Source of the DNA: Parapristionchus giblindavisi
Taxonomy: Eukaryota > Nematoda > Chromadorea > Rhabditida > Diplogasteridae
Direction: 5' to 3'
Assembly: GCA_943737045.1 (NCBI GenBank)
Contig: CALSFV010000088.1
Span: forward strand, 124,001-188,000
Length of the DNA: 64,000 nucleotides
Shown piece after piece: positions 50,601-62,932 of this stretch. Position numbers and translations under genes: made by a program. Position 1 is the first letter of the stretch, and every line of letters begins with the position of its first letter. The notes beneath the pieces were generated by a model. The model did no database searches, was not told where the DNA came from, and saw only the letters and a list, made by a program, of their open reading frames with translations.

Positions 50601-53600
50601 TGATCTTTGATCTTCAAGCGCTTTCACTTCGTTTGCCCTCTAATCAAACCCACTGATTGCTTGTTTCATATTTGTATTTTTGCATTAACGATATGTTTAC
50701 TTCAGGTCTAACTAGAATGTGAGTTATTCTAACTGACGAACACGTAAGCCAAGATGTAGAGGATACGGTAGAGGAAGATTATTGATCTGTTGAAATAACA
50801 TATTGATTGATTCATTCATTGATTGGAGAAGATGAAGATCTAGTGAAGATGGTAAGTTTTTTTATTGAGGTAATAATATTTGTTGAATAGTTTGTCGTAG
50901 AATCTGTCTAATAAATTCCCTAATATACTGATCTTTGATCGTTGATCTTTGATCTCTCTCATTATGTAACGATTAGATACAATGTGTAGTACTGATATAA
51001 TAGATCAGATATGATTGGAAACATTAGTTATTCCCTTCATTTCTCGATCTGTCTTACCAGTTTGCACTATATTGTTTGTACAGTTCACTGAATTAATTAC
51101 CACATTGTTTATCTAACGATCTCTAGGGCTAATCTTAAATACTCTGTATGTTAAAGTTGAAGCATCCATTCATTTCATCTACAGTATTACATCCATATCA
51201 TCTACCGTATGCCTTCTATATACAGTAGTCTTCATGCACAGTATCCCTCGTCTATATGTCTCATCATGCTCTCTTCATTTTGTTCACCAAGTCTCGAATA
51301 CAAACTACAATGTCTCTCTATCCCGCTGTTCATCCCTCTCTTCCTATCTCATTGTCGGAAAGAGTCTGAGACTGAGACTACTACCCACCCTCTTCCACCC
51401 TTGTTGTCACTCTCCTATTCTTCCTTCTATTGTATTCTACCGTCATATGTTTCATAATCGTGCAATTCTTTTTGATATTTGGTCTTTGATCTTTGATCTT
51501 TGATCTTCAAGCGCTTTCACTTCGTTTGCCCTCTAATCAAACCCACTGATTGCTTGTTTCAGGTTTGTATTTATGCATTGACGATATGTTTACTTCAGGT
51601 CTAACTAGAACGTGAGTGATTCGAAGTGATGAACATGTAAGCCAAGGTGTAGAGGACACGGTAGACGATAATTATTGATTTGTTTAATGACATATTGATT
51701 GATTCATTGATTGATTGGAGAAGATGGAGGTCTGGCGAAGTAGGTAAGTTTTTTATTGAGATAATAATATTTATTGAATAGTTTGTCGTAGAATCTGTCT
51801 GATAGATTCCCTAATATGCTGATCTTTGATCGTTGATCGTTGATCTTTGATCTCTCTCATTATGTAACGATTAGATACAATGTGTAGTACTGATATAATA
51901 GATCAGATATGATTGGAAACATTAGTTATTCCCTTCATTTCTCGATCTGTCTTACCAGTTTGCACTATATTGTTTGTTCAGTTCACTGAATTAATTATAA
52001 TTACCACATTGTTTATCTAACGATCTCTAGGGCTAATCTTAAATACTCTGTATGTTAAAGTTGAAGCATACATTCATTTCATCTACAGTATTACATCCAT
52101 ATCATCTACCGTATGCCTTCTATATACAGTAGTCTTCATGCACAGTATCCCTCGTCTATATGTCTCATCATGCTCTCTTCATTTTGTTCACCAAGTCTCG
52201 AATACAAACTACAATGTCTCTCTATCCCGCTGTTCATCCCTCTCTTCCTATCTCATTGTCGGAAAGAGTCTGAGACTGAGACTACTACCCACCCTCTTCC
52301 ACCCTTGTTGTCACTCTCCTATTCTTCCTTCTATTGTATTCTACTGTCATATGTTTCATAATCGTGCAATTCTTTTTGATATTTGGTCTTTGATCTTTGA
52401 TCTTTGATCTTCAAGCGCTTTCACTTCGTTTGCCCTCTAATCAAACCCACTGATTGCTTGTTTCAGGTTTGTATTTATGCATTGACGATATGTTTACTTC
52501 AGGTCTAACTAGAACGTGAGTGATTCGAAGTGATGAACATGTAAGCCAAGGTGTAGAGGATACGGTAGACGATAATTATTGATTTGTTTAATGACATATT
52601 GATTGATTCATTGATTGATTGGAGAAGATGGAGGTCTGGCGAAGTAGGTAAGTTTTTTATTGAGATAATAATATTTATTGAATAGTTTGTCGTAGAATCT
52701 GTCTGATAGATTCCCTAATATGCTGATCTTTGATCGTTGATCGTTGATCTTTGATCTCTCTCATTATGTAACGATTAGATACAATGTGTAGTACTGATAT
52801 AATAGATCAGATATGATTGGAAACATTAGTTATTCCCTTCATTTCTCGATCTGTCTTACCAGTTTGCACTATATTGTTTGTTCAGTTCACTGAATTAATT
52901 ATAATTACCACATTGTTTATCTAACGATCTCAGGGCTAATCTTAAATACTCTGTATGTTAAAATTGAAGCATCCATTCATTTCATCTACAGTATTACATC
53001 CATATCATCTACCGTATGCCTTCTATATACAGTAGTCTTCATGCACAGTATCCCTTGTCTATATGTCTCATCATGCTCTCTTCATTTTGTTCACCAAGTC
53101 TCGAATACAAACTACAATGTCTCTCTATCCCGCTGTTCATCCCTCTCTTCCTATCTCATTGTCGGAAAGAGTCTGAGACTGAGACTACTACCCACCCTCT
53201 TCCACCCTTGTTGTCACTCTCCTATTCTTCCTTCTATTGTATTCTACTGTCATATGTTTCATAATCGTGCAATTCTTTTTGATATTTGGTCTTTGATCTT
53301 TGATCTTTGATCTTCAAGCGCTTTCACTTCGTTTGCCCTCTAATCAAACCCACTGATTGCTTGTTTCAGGTTTGTATGTATGCATTGACGATATGTTTAC
53401 TTCAGGTCTAACTAGAACGTGAGTGATTCGAAGTGATGAACATGTAAGCCAAGGTGTAGAGGATACGGTAGACGATAATTATTGATTTGTTTAATGACAT
53501 ATTGATTGATTCATTGATTGATTGGAGAAGATGGAGGTCTGGCGAAGTAGGTAAGTTTTTTATTGAGATAATAATATTTATTGAATAGTTTGTCGTAGAA

Positions 53601-56600
53601 TCTGTCTGATAGATTCCCTAATATGCTGATCTTTGATCGTTGATCGTTGATCTTTGATCTCTCTCATTATGTAACGATTAGATACAATGTGTAGTACTGA
53701 TATAATAGATCAGATATGATTGGAAACATTAGTTATTCCCTTCATTTCTCGATCTGTCTTACCAGTTTGCACTATATTGTTTGTTCAGTTCACTGAATTA
53801 ATTATAATTACCACATTGTTTATCTAACGATCTCTAGGGCTAATCTTAAATACTCTGTATGTTAAAGTTGAAGCATCCATTCATTTCATCTACAGTATTA
53901 CATCCATATCATCTACCGTATGCCTTCTCTGTACAGTAGTCTTCATGCACAGTATCCCTCGTCTATATGTCTCATCATGCTCTCTTCATTTTGTTCACCA
54001 AGTCTCGAATACAAACTACAATGTCTCTCTATCCCGCTGTTCATCCCTCTCTTCCTATCTCATTGTCGGAAAGAGTCTGAGACTGAGACTACTACCCACC
54101 CTCTTCCACCCTTGTTGTCACTCTCCTATTCTTCCTTCTATTGTATTCTACTGTCATATGTTTCATAATCGTGCAATTCTTTTTGATATTTGGTCTTTGA
54201 TCTTTGATCTTTGATCTTCAAGCGCTTTCACTTCGTTTGCCCTCTAATCAAACCCACTGATTGCTTGTTTCAGGTTTGTATTTATGCATTGACGATATGT
54301 TTACTTCAGGTCTAACTAGAACGTGAGTGATTCGAAGTGATGAACATGTAAGCCAAGGTGTAGAGGATACGGTAGACGATAATTATTGATTTGTTTAATG
54401 ACATATTGATTGATTCATTGATTGATTGGAGAAGATGGAGGTCTGGCGAAGTAGGTAAGTTTTTTATTGAGATAATAATATTTATTGAATAGTTTGTCGT
54501 AGAATCTGTCTGATAGATTCCCTAATATGCTGATCTTTGATCTTTGATCGTTGATCTTTGATCTCTCTCATTATGTAACGATTAGATACAATGTGTAGTA
54601 CTGATATAATAGATCAGATATGATTGGAAACATTAGTTATTCCCTTCATTTCTCGATCTGTCTTACCAGTTTGCACTATATTGTTTGTTCAGTTCACTGA
54701 ATTAATTATAATTACCACATTGTTTATCTAACGATCTCTAGGGCTAATCTTAAATACTCTGTATGTTAAAGTTGAAGCATACATTCATTTCATCTACAGT
54801 ATTACATCCATATCATCTACCGTATGCCTTCTATATACAGTAGTCTTCATGCACAGTATCCCTCGTCTATATGTCTCATCATGCTCTCTTCATTTTGTTC
54901 ACCAAGTCTCGAATACAAACTACAATGTCTCTCTATCCCGCTGTTCATCCCTCTCTTCCTATCTCATTGTCGGAAAGAGTCTGAGACTGAGACTACTACC
55001 CACCCTCTTCCACCCTTGTTGTCACTCTCCTATTCTTCCTTCTATTGTATTCTACTGTCATATGTTTCATAATCGTGCAATTCTTTTTGATATTTGGTCT
55101 TTGATCGTTGATCTTTGATCTTCAAGCGCTTTCACTTCGTTTGCCCTCAAATCAAACCCACTGATTGCTTGTTTCAGGTTTTGTATTTATGCATTGACGA
55201 TATGTTTACTTCAGGTCTAACTAGAACGTGAGTGATTCGAAGTGATGAACATGTAAGCCAAGGTGTAGAGGATACGGTAGACGATAATTATTGATTTGTT
55301 TAATGACATATTGATTGATTCATTGATTGATTGGAGAAGATGGAGGTCTGGCGAAGTAGGTAAGTTTTTTATTGAGATAATAATATTTATTGAATAGTTT
55401 GTCGTAGAATCTGTCTGATAGATTCCCTAATATGCTGATCTTTGATCGTTGATCGTTGATCTTTGATCTCTCTCATTATGTAACGATTAGATACAATGTG
55501 TAGTACTGATATAATAGATCAGATATGATTAGAAACATTAGTTATTCCCTTCATTTCTCGATCTGTCTTACCAGTTTGCACTATATTGTTTGTTCAGTTC
55601 ACTGAATTAATTATAATTACCACATTGTTTATCTAACGATCTCTAGGGCTAATCTTAAATACTCTGTATGTTAAAGTTGAAGCATCCATTCATTTCATCT
55701 ACAGTATTACATCCATATCATCTACCGTATGCCTTCTCTGTACAGTAGTCTTCATGCACAGTATCCCTCGTCTATATGTCTCATCATGCTCTCTTCATTT
55801 TGTTCACAAAGTCTCGAATACAAACTACAATGTCTCTCTATCCCGCTGTTCATCCCTCTCTTCCTATCTCATTGTCGGAAAGAGTCTGAGACTGAGACTA
55901 CTACCCACCCTCTTCCACCCTTGTTGTCACTCTCCTATTCTTCCTTCTATTGTATTCTACTGTCATATGTTTCATAATCGTGCAATTCTTTTTGATATTT
56001 GGTCTTTGATCTTTGATCTTTGATCTTCAAGCGCTTTCACTTCGTTTGCCCTCTAATCAAACCCACTGATTGCTTGTTTCATATTTGTATTTTTGCATTA
56101 ACGATATGTTTACTTCAGGTCTAACTAGAATGTGAGTTATTCTAACTGACGAACACGTAAGCCAAGATGTAGAGGATACGGTAGAGGAAGATTATTGATC
56201 TGTTGAAATAACATATTGATTGATTCATTCATTGATTGGAGAAGATGAAGATCTAGTGAAGATGGTAAGTTTTTTTATTGAGGTAATAATATTTGTTGAA
56301 TAGTTTGTCGTAGAATCTGTCTAATAAATTCCCTAATATACTGATCTTTGATCGTTGATCTTTGATCTCTCTCATTATGTAATGATTAGATACAATGTGT
56401 AGTACTGATATAATAGATCAGATATGATTGGAAACATTAGTTATTCCCTTCATTTCTCGATCTGTCTTACCAGTTTGCACTATATTGTTTGTACAGTTCA
56501 CTGAATTAATTACCACATTGTTTATCTAACGATCTCTAGGGCTAATCTTAAATACTCTGTATGTTAAAGTTGAAGCATACATTCATTTCATCTACAGTAT

Positions 56601-57605
56601 TACATCCATATCATCTACCGTATGCCTTCTATATACAGTAGTCTTCATGCACAGTATCCCTCGTCTATATGTCTCATCATGCTCTCTTCATTTTGTTCAC
56701 CAAGTCTCGAATACAAACTACAATGTCTCTCTATCCCGCTGTTCATCCCTCTCTTCCTATCTCATTGTCGGAAAGAGTCTGAGACTGAGACTACTACCCA
56801 CCCTCTTCCACCCTTGTTGTCACTCTCCTATTCTTCCTTCTATTGTATTCTACTGTCATATGTTTCATAATCGTGCAATTCTTTTTGATATTTGGTCTTT
56901 GATCTTTGATCTTTGATCTTCAAGCGCTTTCACTTCGTTTGCCCTCTAATCAAACCCACTGATTGCTTGTTTCAGGTTTGTATTTATGCATTGACGATAT
57001 GTTTACTTCAGGTCTAACTAGAACGTGAGTGATTCGAAGTGATGAACATGTAAGCCAAGGTGTAGCGGATGCGGTAGACGATAATTATTGATTTGTTTAA
57101 TGACATATTGATTGATTCATTGATTGATTGGAGAAGATGGAGGTCTGGCGAAGTAGGTAAGTTTTTTATTGAGATAATAATATTTATTGAATAGTTTGTC
57201 GTAGAATCTGTCTGATAGATTCCCTAATATGCTGATCTTTGATCGTTGATCGTTGATCTTTGATCTCTCTCATTATGTAACGATTAGATACAATGTGTAG
57301 TACTGATATAATAGATCAGATATGATTGGAAACATTAGTTATTCCCTTCATTTCTCGATCTGTCTTACCAGTTTGCACTATATTGTTTGTTCAGTTCACT
57401 GAATTAATTATAATTACCACATTGTTTATCTAACGATCTCTAGGGCTAATCTTAAATACTCTGTATGTTAAAGTTGAAGCATCCATTCATTTCATCTACA
57501 ATATTACATCCATATCATCTACCGTATGCCTTCTCTGTACAGTAGTCTTCATGCACAGTATCCCTCGTCTATATGTCTCATCATGCTCTCTTCATTTTGT
57601 TCACT

Positions 57606-58570
57606 GTGGTCTTTGGTCTTTGATCTTCGGACTTTGGTACTTATTGTTAGGCACAAAATGTCGTACTGTCTCTTTTTGTGCTATAATCAAACAATTATTT
57701 CATCGATATCGTATTATATTTTTGATAGCTTATTCATTTCAAGTATATTCTCTTACAAATGAGACGTGGCACTTGCATGTCAGTAAACACTATGCCGGTG
57801 GAATAATATTATTTTGATTGTCCCTCCTCTTTTCGCTCTGTTTGCCTCCGCCCATTTGATCTTTGACCTCTCCGGTCATCGATGGAAATTAAATGTATGA
57901 TGTTTCAGGATCACTACAAACGGTATACATCACTCTAAGGGCAGATGGATCAATGTCGATGGGATGTGCACAATTTGGGGGATGAAATCTGTCATCATGC
58001 CTAATTCTGAAGTTGTGTCTAGTTATTTCAACGAATAAATTGTTTTTGGGGGTGCATGCCACCATTCTTAAGTTGAAGGAGATTATTTGATATGCAATAT
58101 CTATCATAGGTGTACATCTCCACAAAATCGGAAGAAAAGATGTTTCAATCATGTTTCAAATGAGATGTTTTTTGCCCGTTTAAACCTTCCATCGTGTACT
58201 TTTATTTAAAAATACGTTTACATGGATAATATTCATAACAAGGACTATGTTATATTTAACGGTTTTATTTATTTGTTTAAATCAAATATAATGAGAACGA
58301 GTGAGACCATATGACTTCGAACTCTTCTTCTCGCTCTTGCTGGGTTAGTGCATTATATTTTTTTTTGAAAATTGGTCGATCGCATGGTAACGATCATTAG
58401 TCCTCAAAAATTATATGTTCACAAACGAAGGTCGAACGGTAAATGCCCCAGGAGTGCGATCCCATGACGCGGGTGCTCAATCAGAAGACCTTGCTTATAT
58501 TCCAACGAGTAATCACCTTCCTTGAACTTTCCGACTCTGTTCTCTGTCATGTTGCGAGAGGTGAGTACTA
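57606..58570. other. Spacer after satellite array 2
   Basis: Starts with tgatctt-like runs, then unique AT-rich DNA. A minus-strand open frame of 87 codons (58152-57889) lacks splice partners or recognisable motifs. Nothing firm. Confidence 0.4.
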
Positions 58571-58906
58571 GAGTTGTTAGATGGACTAAATTTTAGTCTC
58601 GGATAAATTTGCATTGTTAGTCTAGAATAAAAATGATTCTAAAATAAAGTTCTCAATTTAGTCTCGAATAAATATGTTATTAGACTAATATTCGCGACTA
58701 AATTTGCATTTATTCTGGAATAATATTTTCGAAATAATTCATGAACAGCCTTTCATTTTCCATATTGTTCTAAGACGTACTGATTTGGGAGTTGTGTATT
58801 TCGAATCAATAACAATGGGATAATAGTCATTTATTCTGGACTAAATATTGATTGATTTAGTCGAGTCTAAATTTTAGTCTCGATTAAATCATTCTCTAAC
58901 ATTATC
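58571..58906. mobile_element. Probable foldback element built from gactaaattttagtc motifs
   Basis: The left end gttagatggactaaattttagtctcg and the right end (read in reverse gttagag.atgatttaatcgagactaaaattt) are related. The interior repeats tagtctcgaataaat and tattctgga motifs in both orientations. The ends are not sharply defined. Confidence 0.4.
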
Positions 58907-59204
58907 TTCAAAACGTTTTTTGTAGTCCAGACTAGATAGACCGGTCGAATAAAAAGCTGAATGTTGCTCGACCGAAAATATTCGTTCCCACTCTCAGCTC
59001 AATTCTCTCGTGACTGACGTGATATTCGCTGATTATATTCGACTAAATAACAGTAGTTACTACTTCTGGACCGTGTACAACTACTACTTGACAGTTTCAG
59101 TTTTTTGGTTGTTGGCAGGGAAGAATAATTGGTGACAAATTGAGATGTCGTTGATGGATGATATTAAGCTCAGACATTATGGACAGTTAACCACTCCGCT
59201 ATTT

Positions 59205-59460
59205 TAGGGGGGCCAATAATTTAGTAGTTGGCCCTAAATTTGTTCGAAGTGGGGCTGTTATTTTAGTCTTAAATTTTAGCCAAACTTTGGCTAATATTTT
59301 AGCTAAAGTATGGCCAATAATTTGGTAGTTGGCCCTAAATTTGTTCGAAGTGGGGCTGTTTTTTTAGTTCTAAATTTTAGCCAAACTTTGGCTAAAATTT
59401 TAGCTAAAGTTTAGCTAAAGTTTGGCTAAAATTTTGGAGCTAAAATAACAGCCCCACTTT
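59205..59460. mobile_element. Foldback/MITE with perfect 20 bp inverted ends
   Basis: 59247-59266 (aagtggggctgttattttag) and 59440-59459 are perfect reverse complements. The interior consists of gccaaactttggctaa.attttagct palindromic modules, and a 101 bp segment (ggccctaaatttgttcgaag) is repeated at about 59230 and 59331. Confidence 0.75.
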
Positions 59461-60067
59461 TAACCAAATTATAGGCTCAGCTTTTTGTAAGTCGAGTAGT
59501 TTCACCGAAAGCCATATAATGGCTTTAGTGTGAGCAGGCAATGTTTGCTTGCAATTTTCGCGTTACGCCATGCCGTAATTAACGCGATCCCAGTTTTTTT
59601 AAACTAAACGCTTTTGTTTTCTTAGCATTTCTTATACCGTATTCTACCGTATTTCTTTCGTGTTGTTCTGTTATTCATTAGATTCAGGGGCAGTACGACA
59701 TTCTGAAATGGCCATGGAACACTGACGTTCTGGTCTCTCTGCCTCTCACTTTGTCTCTTTATGTCTCTCACTGAAAGGGTCTCAACTCTTTCGTGGTGGT
59801 AGATACAGTATATGGGGGGAATTTAAAAAAAAATTATTTTGTTTTTGCTCGAATTAGGTATCATTCTACAGTACTCGATGTCCCCACATGCTACAACATG
59901 AAATCAGGTTCTCAGCTCTTTCGCGGCGGGAAATACAGTTTGTGAGGGAATTCAAAAAATAGCGCGAAAGATGGGATATATAGTTGGGCGCGTTGCAGCC
60001 TCTCGCTGCGGCTGCTCGCCATACGAACGTTTCCGACTAGAACTATCATAGAGTTGTTGACTAACAT

Positions 60068-60133
60068 GCTGAGATGGCTTATTGCTTTTGTGTGGCGATC
60101 CGAACCTCGTGGGTTCGAATCCTGCCCGGTACA
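60068..60133 (+). other. tRNA-derived sequence, decayed copy
   Basis: Shares the tggcgatccgaacctcgtggg...ttcgaatcc region with the copy at 61087. The B box (ggttcgaatcc) is intact, but about 7 bp of the D arm and A box are missing and the T stem has a mismatch (cctgc). It cannot fold as a tRNA; best read as a tRNA-derived SINE remnant. Confidence 0.75.
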
Positions 60134-60414
60134 ACTCATTAGTTCAGCATCTGTAATACCAGGGCAACAATGAATTCCCGTTTTCCACCTCTGGAAGAGG
60201 TTTTAGAAAAAATATTGAATATAAAGAGGGCGCGGCAGATGCCAGACGGGTTTGGTGGGATGCATTAGAGAGGACTCTGGTATTTCCAAACTAGTAGTTT
60301 ACTTACGTGACGTCACAGACTAGCAGTTTCCTGTTAGTTTACTACAAGTGAAAGAATATTTGACGAAATGCATTACAGTATATACACCACTTCTAGTAAA
60401 CTTACGTTTAACTA

Positions 60415-60862
60415 GTCTCTGTCGCACTCTCCGCCTGTCTGAGGTGTCTGAGGTGCGAACCTGTCTGAGGTGCGCCGCTCTTACTAATGAACTATCGTCT
60501 CATTATTGTAAGAACACACCAAACCGCGCACCACAGATTTGGAAAAGTCGCCTTAAGCATCCCTTTTGCCCCGCTATTCCCATCTCTTTCGCATTTTGAA
60601 CTAACGTGGCGAATCAACTTTGCCGATTTTTCGTAGTGCGGGAGGCTTCAAGCCAAAATTAAGTGCAGGCACGTTAGTTCAAAGTGAGAGAAGGATGGGA
60701 ATAGCGGGGCAACAGAGATGCTGAGGCGACTTTACCAACACTGCGGTGTGCGGTTTGGTGTGTTCTTACAATAATGAGACGATAGTTCATTAGTAAGAGC
60801 GGCGCACCTCAGACAGGTTCGCACCTCAGACACCTCAGACAGGCGGAGAGTGCGACAGAGAC
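60415..60862. repeat. Long near-perfect hairpin (194 bp arms, 61 bp spacer)
   Basis: Arm 60415-60608 and arm 60670-60862 are reverse complements with few mismatches. Shared internal blocks are cgcactctccgcctgtctga, gtaagaacacaccaaacc and ccccgctattcccatc. It lies at the centre of the nested element. Confidence 0.93.
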
Positions 60863-61086
60863 AATCCTTGGATGCCACACGGCGGTTCAAGGACAGTAGT
60901 TAAGAGCGACTCGCAGTTTTTAAAAATCAGGATAAATTGTTCAACAAATGTCTTACCACGAAAGTTCATTATTATATACGGTAATAGTTAGCGTAAGGGG
61001 AGGGAGCGACGCGACGCGCTCAACGACGCGCTGCGGTCCCTCCCCCCACATGCGTTCATCATCGAGTTCTACGAGTTATGTAGCAT

Positions 61087-61159
61087 GCCGAGATGGCTTA
61101 GTGGTTAGAACTTTTGTCTGGCGATCCGAACCTCGTGGGTTCGAATCCCACCCGGTGCA
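61087..61159 (+). other. tRNA-like sequence with intact A and B boxes (SINE head or pseudo-tRNA)
   Basis: 73 nt with exact tRNA spacing. A box tggcttagtgg, B box ggttcgaatcc, and a T arm of five perfect pairs (gtggg/cccac). The loop at anticodon position is ctGGCga, which would read Ala(GGC). The acceptor stem pairs poorly (gccgaga against ccggtgc) and the anticodon stem has two mismatches, so a working tRNA is unlikely. The internal RNA polymerase III promoter looks intact. The opposite strand encodes the familiar spurious GFEPTR peptide. Confidence 0.7.
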
Positions 61160-61535
61160 AAACAACTTTGCGGATTTTTCGTAGTGCGGGAGGCTTCAAG
61201 ACAAAGTTAAATGTAGGGATTTCCCTCCAGTGAACCGCCGTGTGCCATCGCGCGCGCATATCCTCTCTAATGCATCCCACCAAACCCGTCTGGCATCCGC
61301 CGCGCCCTCTTTATATCGTATCCAACTCAAGAAAACTGTGTCGCCCCGTTATTACAGAGGCTGAACTAACGTGCAGGGATTTCCCTACAATGAACTGCGG
61401 TGCCATATGCTATAACATTTAGTTTAATTTTTCAAATCATTTTTTTAGCATTCGCGCAAAACTGTACATTCCGTCACGAAAGAGTTGGAACCCTGATTTC
61501 ATGTTACAATGTATTGGGACAACGAGAACTGTCGA

Positions 61536-62112
61536 TTGTTAACTAAATTCTTTCTTTATTTTGTTATTATGCTTATCATTATATTTTATTATTATTATTA
61601 TTTATTTATTTAAATAGTACAATAGGCATTAGTTATTTATTCATTCGAGACATAATAATGATCTACATAAAATTGACTTAATCGAATGTCTGATTTATGA
61701 TTGGGACATATAATCGATATTAGGAAGATAGTTCAAAACATTTACAGTACGGTTTGAAAAGAATGGGTTTATAGGATGAAGATGAGTTGTTATATTATTA
61801 TTCTGTTCTGTTATTGTTATCTTGTTATCACCATATGTCTCGAATGGATAAATAATTGATGCCTACTGTACTATATAAATAAATAAATAAATAAATGGTA
61901 ATAATAATATACAATGATAAACATAATGGCACTACTCCAGAAGCCCAGATCGCATTATAAGTGGGCGTAGATAGGGTTGAGGTAGATGAAAGATCATTTA
62001 CTAGGTAACTATAGTTTACTATAGTGTGTTCCTACCATATTCGCTTACTGTCGTAGCTCTTTCGACCTTTTTGCACACGAACCGGCACTTTTTCATCTCT
62101 CTTTCTCTCTCT

Positions 62113-62150
<38 letters not shown>

Positions 62151-62455
62151 ATAGCTTTCCTCATTCGCCTTTATTTCTTCCACTTTCTTTGCTCTCTTGC
62201 ACACTCTGGATGTCTAGAACTTCTCTGTCCTCTCAGTTCTCGCGTGGAAAAGTCACTTCCTGTTTGTTGAAATCTGTTCTCTCTGACTTTTCTCGTTTTC
62301 TCGTCGCATGTTGGTTAACATTATGCATCACTTTCAGCTTCAGTAGTTAAACTATCGATGTCTTCGTATAATTAGTCTTTCTGATTGGAAGAAAGACAAT
62401 GATGTGAGTTATAATTGTATTATTGTATATTGCTTTATATTAACTGAACCGTATA
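61536..62455. other. AT-rich spacer with simple repeats
   Basis: Contains ATT/ATTT runs (61583-61612), a taaa run (61877-61895) and a CT run (62096-62146). No gene seen. An Arg/Glu-rich minus-strand frame is a product of the CT run. Confidence 0.5.
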
Positions 62456-62463
62456 TGATGGAC

Positions 62464-62890
62464 CAGGGCTGTGCATTTTACGTTTTACGATTTTACGATT
62501 TTACGACTTTTTCGTAAAATTTTTACGTCGTAAAATTTTACGAAATGTTGAAAATTTAACGAATCGAAAAATATGACAAAAAACTGAATAATTGGTGAAG
62601 TTTTTGACAAGAATTGGCGGAAAGTCAGTCTTTGGAGATGTATACATAATTTTCTACACGTTTTTAGCGGAAATTTCTTTCTTATCGTCTGTCCCTTGCA
62701 TAAGAGAGTCGTTTATGAATATTTGATTGTTTCATATCTTTTATCACGAAATACATTTGGGACAATTTCTTATAAATTTGGCTCAAAATGTTTTATGAAA
62801 ATTTTACGAATTTTACGAATTTTGCGAGAAAAAAAGTCGTGAAATTACGTTTTCGAAAATTTTACGAAAAAGATTTTACGCTCAGCCCTG
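62464..62890. mobile_element. 427 bp MITE with hAT-type 8 bp target duplication
   Basis: Termini cagggctgtgc and, on the right, gctcagccctg (inverse of cagggctgagc). The flanks are a perfect 8 bp direct repeat, tgatggac, at 62456-62463 and 62891-62898. Eight-base duplications and cagggct-like ends are characteristic of hAT elements. Subterminal regions are packed with ttttacg/cgtaaaa motifs in both orientations. There is no coding capacity. Confidence 0.9.
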
Positions 62891-62932
62891 TGATGGACGT
62901 CCAAAAATACCTCAGTCTACGGTATTTCTGTA

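Larger units (their letters stand above)
39000..57605 (+). repeat. Satellite array 2: 19 units of 893-905 bp, variants A and B
   Basis: The landmark atgccttct.t.tacagtag recurs at 39766, 40670, 41563, 42461, 43365, 44258, 45162, about 46066, 48508, 49412, 50316, 51209, 52113, 53016, 53920, 54824, 55729, 56622 and 57526. Two variants are told apart by a 300 bp segment: A has catatttgtatttttgcatt ... gagttattctaactgacg; B has caggtttgtatttatgcatt ... gagtgattcgaagtgatg. The order is A B A B B A B B A B B A B B B B B A B. B steps are about 904 bp, A steps 893 bp. The first copy (about 39000-39170) is diverged and the last is cut at 57605. Each unit holds a short gatctttgatc run. Frames of 82 and 89 codons recur in every unit but look like by-products. 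Confidence 0.97.
59869..61535. mobile_element. Nested inverted-repeat element with two tRNA-derived sequences
   Basis: Outer ends are related in inverse orientation: 59885-59930 (acatgaaatcagg.tctcagctctttcg) against 61480-61530. An inner pair, 60210-60285 and 61250-61320 (gagggcgcggc.gatgccagacgggtttggtgggatgc), is also inverted, and the centre holds a long hairpin (60415-60862). Direct repeats (ttttcgtagtgcgggaggcttcaag at 60625 and 61173) are present as well. No protein gene is visible. It is likely a composite of several insertions rather than one transposon. Confidence 0.55.

Noticed and set aside
39000..57605. The 0.9 kb array as a 5S rRNA/spliced-leader RNA cluster, which in some nematodes has about 1 kb units.
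   Set aside because: No 5S rRNA sequence, no SL1-like leader and no Sm site could be found in the unit.
39766..57817. Recurrent 82- and 89-codon open frames in every 0.9 kb unit.
   Set aside because: They repeat because the DNA repeats. The two frames overlap in the same DNA and composition is low in charged residues. Some end-of-unit copies are frame-broken without effect on the rest.
57889..58152. 87-codon minus-strand open frame.
   Set aside because: No splice partners, no motif and no codon pattern that separates it from background.
61087..61159. Functional tRNA-Ala(GGC).
   Set aside because: Acceptor and anticodon stems are mismatched and a related decayed copy lies 1 kb away, so a tRNA-derived repeat is more likely.
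59912..61283. Minus-strand open frames containing GFEPTR.
   Set aside because: This peptide is the antisense translation of a tRNA T arm, a known annotation artefact; it marks the tRNA-derived sequences.
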